From contig NZ_CP094974.1 in the NCBI RefSeq assembly GCF_022869805.1, positions 3,844,001 through 3,908,000 on the forward strand: a DNA stretch of 64,000 nt. The letters run 5' to 3'. Below, piece by piece: positions 62,986 to 64,000 of the stretch. Every line of letters starts with the position of its first letter. Position 1 is the stretch's first letter. The position numbers and the translations under genes were made by a program. Below the pieces are notes generated by a model. The model worked only from the letters and a program-made list of their open reading frames with translations, searched no databases and was not told the DNA's origin. This DNA is from Halosolutus halophilus. Lineage in GTDB: Archaea > Halobacteriota > Halobacteria > Halobacteriales > Natrialbaceae.

Positions 62986-63059
62986 CGGTTCGAAAGCGTG
63001 ATCGGCCGTCGGGTCAGGTGGCCGAACACGGGGCATCGAAATATACACTCCGGTTTCGC

Positions 63060-63081
63060 GTCCGGAGTCAAAATTCCGGAC
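63060..63081. promoter_or_regulatory. Inverted repeat in the bacteriorhodopsin divergent spacer
   Basis: GTCCGGA (63060-63066) and TCCGGAC (63075-63081) are exact complements with an 8-nt A-rich spacer. The site is about 70-90 nt upstream of the bop start and could serve either direction. Confidence 0.55.
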
Positions 63082-63085
63082 ATAC

Positions 63086-63131
63086 ACTCCTGACTGGTGG
63101 TTATCTTCGTTAGGGTTAACCGGTATATTTT
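63086..63131 (+). promoter_or_regulatory. bop promoter with candidate upstream activating element
   Basis: The TATA box GTATATTTT (63123-63131) is 25 nt before the ATG. GGTTAACC (63114-63121) is a perfect palindrome in the BRE position. ACTCCTGACTGGTGGTT (63086-63102) lies 50-66 nt before the ATG, matching in place and loosely in sequence the Bat-binding UAS of Halobacterium bop, as I recall it. Confidence 0.6.
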
Positions 63132-63151
63132 GTACGTCGCTACCTTCGGGT

Positions 63152-63877
63152 ATGACCGTAGCAGTCGGTCCAGAATCCCTGTGGCTGTGGATCGGAACGA
63201 TCGGAATGACCCTCGGAACCCTGTACTTCATCGGTCAGGGGCGCGGCGTTCGCGACCCGAAGATGCAGGAGTTCTACATCGTCACGATCTTCATCACGAC
63301 GATCGCCGCGGCGATGTATTTCGCGATGGCGACGGGCTTTGGCGTCACCGAGGTGATGGTCGGCGACGAGGCGCTCACGATCTACTGGGCGCGGTACGCC
63401 GACTGGCTCTTCACGACACCGCTCCTGTTGCTCGACCTCTCGCTGCTGGCCGGCGCGAACCGAAACACGATCGCGACGCTGATCGGTCTGGACGTCTTCA
63501 TGATCGGGACCGGCGCGATCGCGACGTTCGCGGCGACCCCCGGCACCCGGATCGCGTGGTGGGGTATCAGCACCGGCGCCCTGCTCGCGTTGCTGTACGT
63601 CCTCGTCGGGACCCTCTCGAAGAACGCGCGCGACCGGTCTCCTGAGGCCGCGTCGCTGTTCGGCACCCTTCGCAACCTGGTCATCGTGCTGTGGCTCCTC
63701 TACCCAGTGGTCTGGATCCTCGGCACCGAAGGGACGTTCGGCATCCTCCCGCTGTACTGGGAGACGGCCGCGTTCATGGTGCTCGACCTCTCGGCGAAGG
63801 TCGGCTTCGGGGTGGTCCTGCTCCGGAGCCGCTCCGTCCTGAAACGGGCCGTCACGCCGTCCGCCGCGGCCGCGTGA
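63152..63877 (+). CDS. bop: Bacteriorhodopsin, light-driven proton pump
   Basis: The 241-residue seven-helix product has the proton-pump helix C segment [15 protein letters not shown], with the counter-ion Asp (D85 equivalent) and the proton-donor Asp (D96 equivalent) both present. The retinal lysine lies in DLSAKVGFG. Two Asp residues in helix C make it a proton pump rather than a chloride pump or sensor. It uses light to build a proton gradient in low oxygen. No carotene-cleavage enzyme (brp/blh) or Bat regulator is in the window. Confidence 0.97.
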   Translation: MTVAVGPESLWLWIGTIGMTLGTLYFIGQGRGVRDPKMQEFYIVTIFITTIAAAMYFAMATGFGVTEVMVGDEALTIYWARYADWLFTTPLLLLDLSLLAGANRNTIATLIGLDVFMIGTGAIATFAATPGTRIAWWGISTGALLALLYVLVGTLSKNARDRSPEAASLFGTLRNLVIVLWLLYPVVWILGTEGTFGILPLYWETAAFMVLDLSAKVGFGVVLLRSRSVLKRAVTPSAAAA

Positions 63878-64000
63878 CGAATTCCGCATCGCTCGCTCGA
63901 ACCCGATCGAGTGCGACGCCGCGTCTCGCTCGTCTCTCGTCGCCACCGCGGCTCTCACCGATCGCTGATCGCTCAACGCCCGTGAGTATCTGTATCGGCA

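Overview
This window comes from a halophilic archaeon, most probably a member of the Natrialbales-type Halobacteria. The DNA is GC-rich and the proteins are strongly acidic. The information-processing genes are archaeal: S6e, eIF2-gamma, Rpo7 and Spt4, and ABCE1. There are Tat signals and haloarchaeal lipoboxes, TATA boxes typically sit 25-30 nt before start codons (leaderless promoters), and a bacteriorhodopsin gene lies at the right edge. I saw no rRNA, complete tRNA, CRISPR array, intact insertion sequence or prophage. Most of the window looks like ordinary chromosome. The genus is an inference.

Layout. 0-10 kb: a divergent pair of zinc-ribbon proteins (one with FHA, one membrane-bound), a two-domain SRPBCC protein, a flavodoxin, a beta-CASP nuclease, a CPH-type copper P-ATPase and a K+-channel-like protein. 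10-15 kb: a geranylgeranyl-reductase-like flavoprotein and a TetR-MATE efflux operon with a palindromic operator. 15-23 kb: S6e, haloarchaeal proteins of unknown function, a DHH phosphoesterase, three universal stress proteins, a GNAT and an AAA+ ATPase. 23-31 kb: a large Tat-exported GH13 amylase, DUF2237, an MBL hydrolase, a cupredoxin-like lipoprotein, DUF5787 and a zinc-containing ArsR-like regulator.

31-41 kb is a coherent phosphate-acquisition island. It holds a divergent AbrB-PhoU regulator, pstS-pstC-pstA-pstB-phoU, a second AbrB-PhoU regulator, and a convergent PhoX-type phosphatase. PstS would capture phosphate, PstCAB import it, PhoX release it outside the cell, and three PhoU-domain proteins monitor or regulate the process.

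41-47 kb: an LMW-phosphatase/arsenate-reductase-like gene and the conserved archaeal block eIF2-gamma, PIN nuclease, Rpo7, Spt4, dephospho-CoA kinase, then a photolyase. 47-56 kb is a catabolic/flavoprotein region: FAH hydrolase plus cyclase, a geranylgeranyl reductase, an AhpD-like protein, a SnoaL-like protein, and two divergent paralogous FAD oxidases. 56-64 kb: DUF389, ABCE1 plus an EMC6-like protein, an acyl-CoA ligase, a small winged-helix protein, NAD synthase, and bacteriorhodopsin divergent from a small membrane protein.

The most interesting unexplained material is non-coding or degenerate. It includes several promoter-embedded inverted repeats, two probable gene remnants missed by ORF length cut-offs, an in-frame repeat insertion in the copper ATPase, a PstA with a large transmembrane insertion, and a degenerate halocyanin-like lipoprotein. 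I did not find a clearly new multi-gene defence or mobile system. The first 170 nt (apart from one palindrome) and the last 120 nt hold nothing I can assign.
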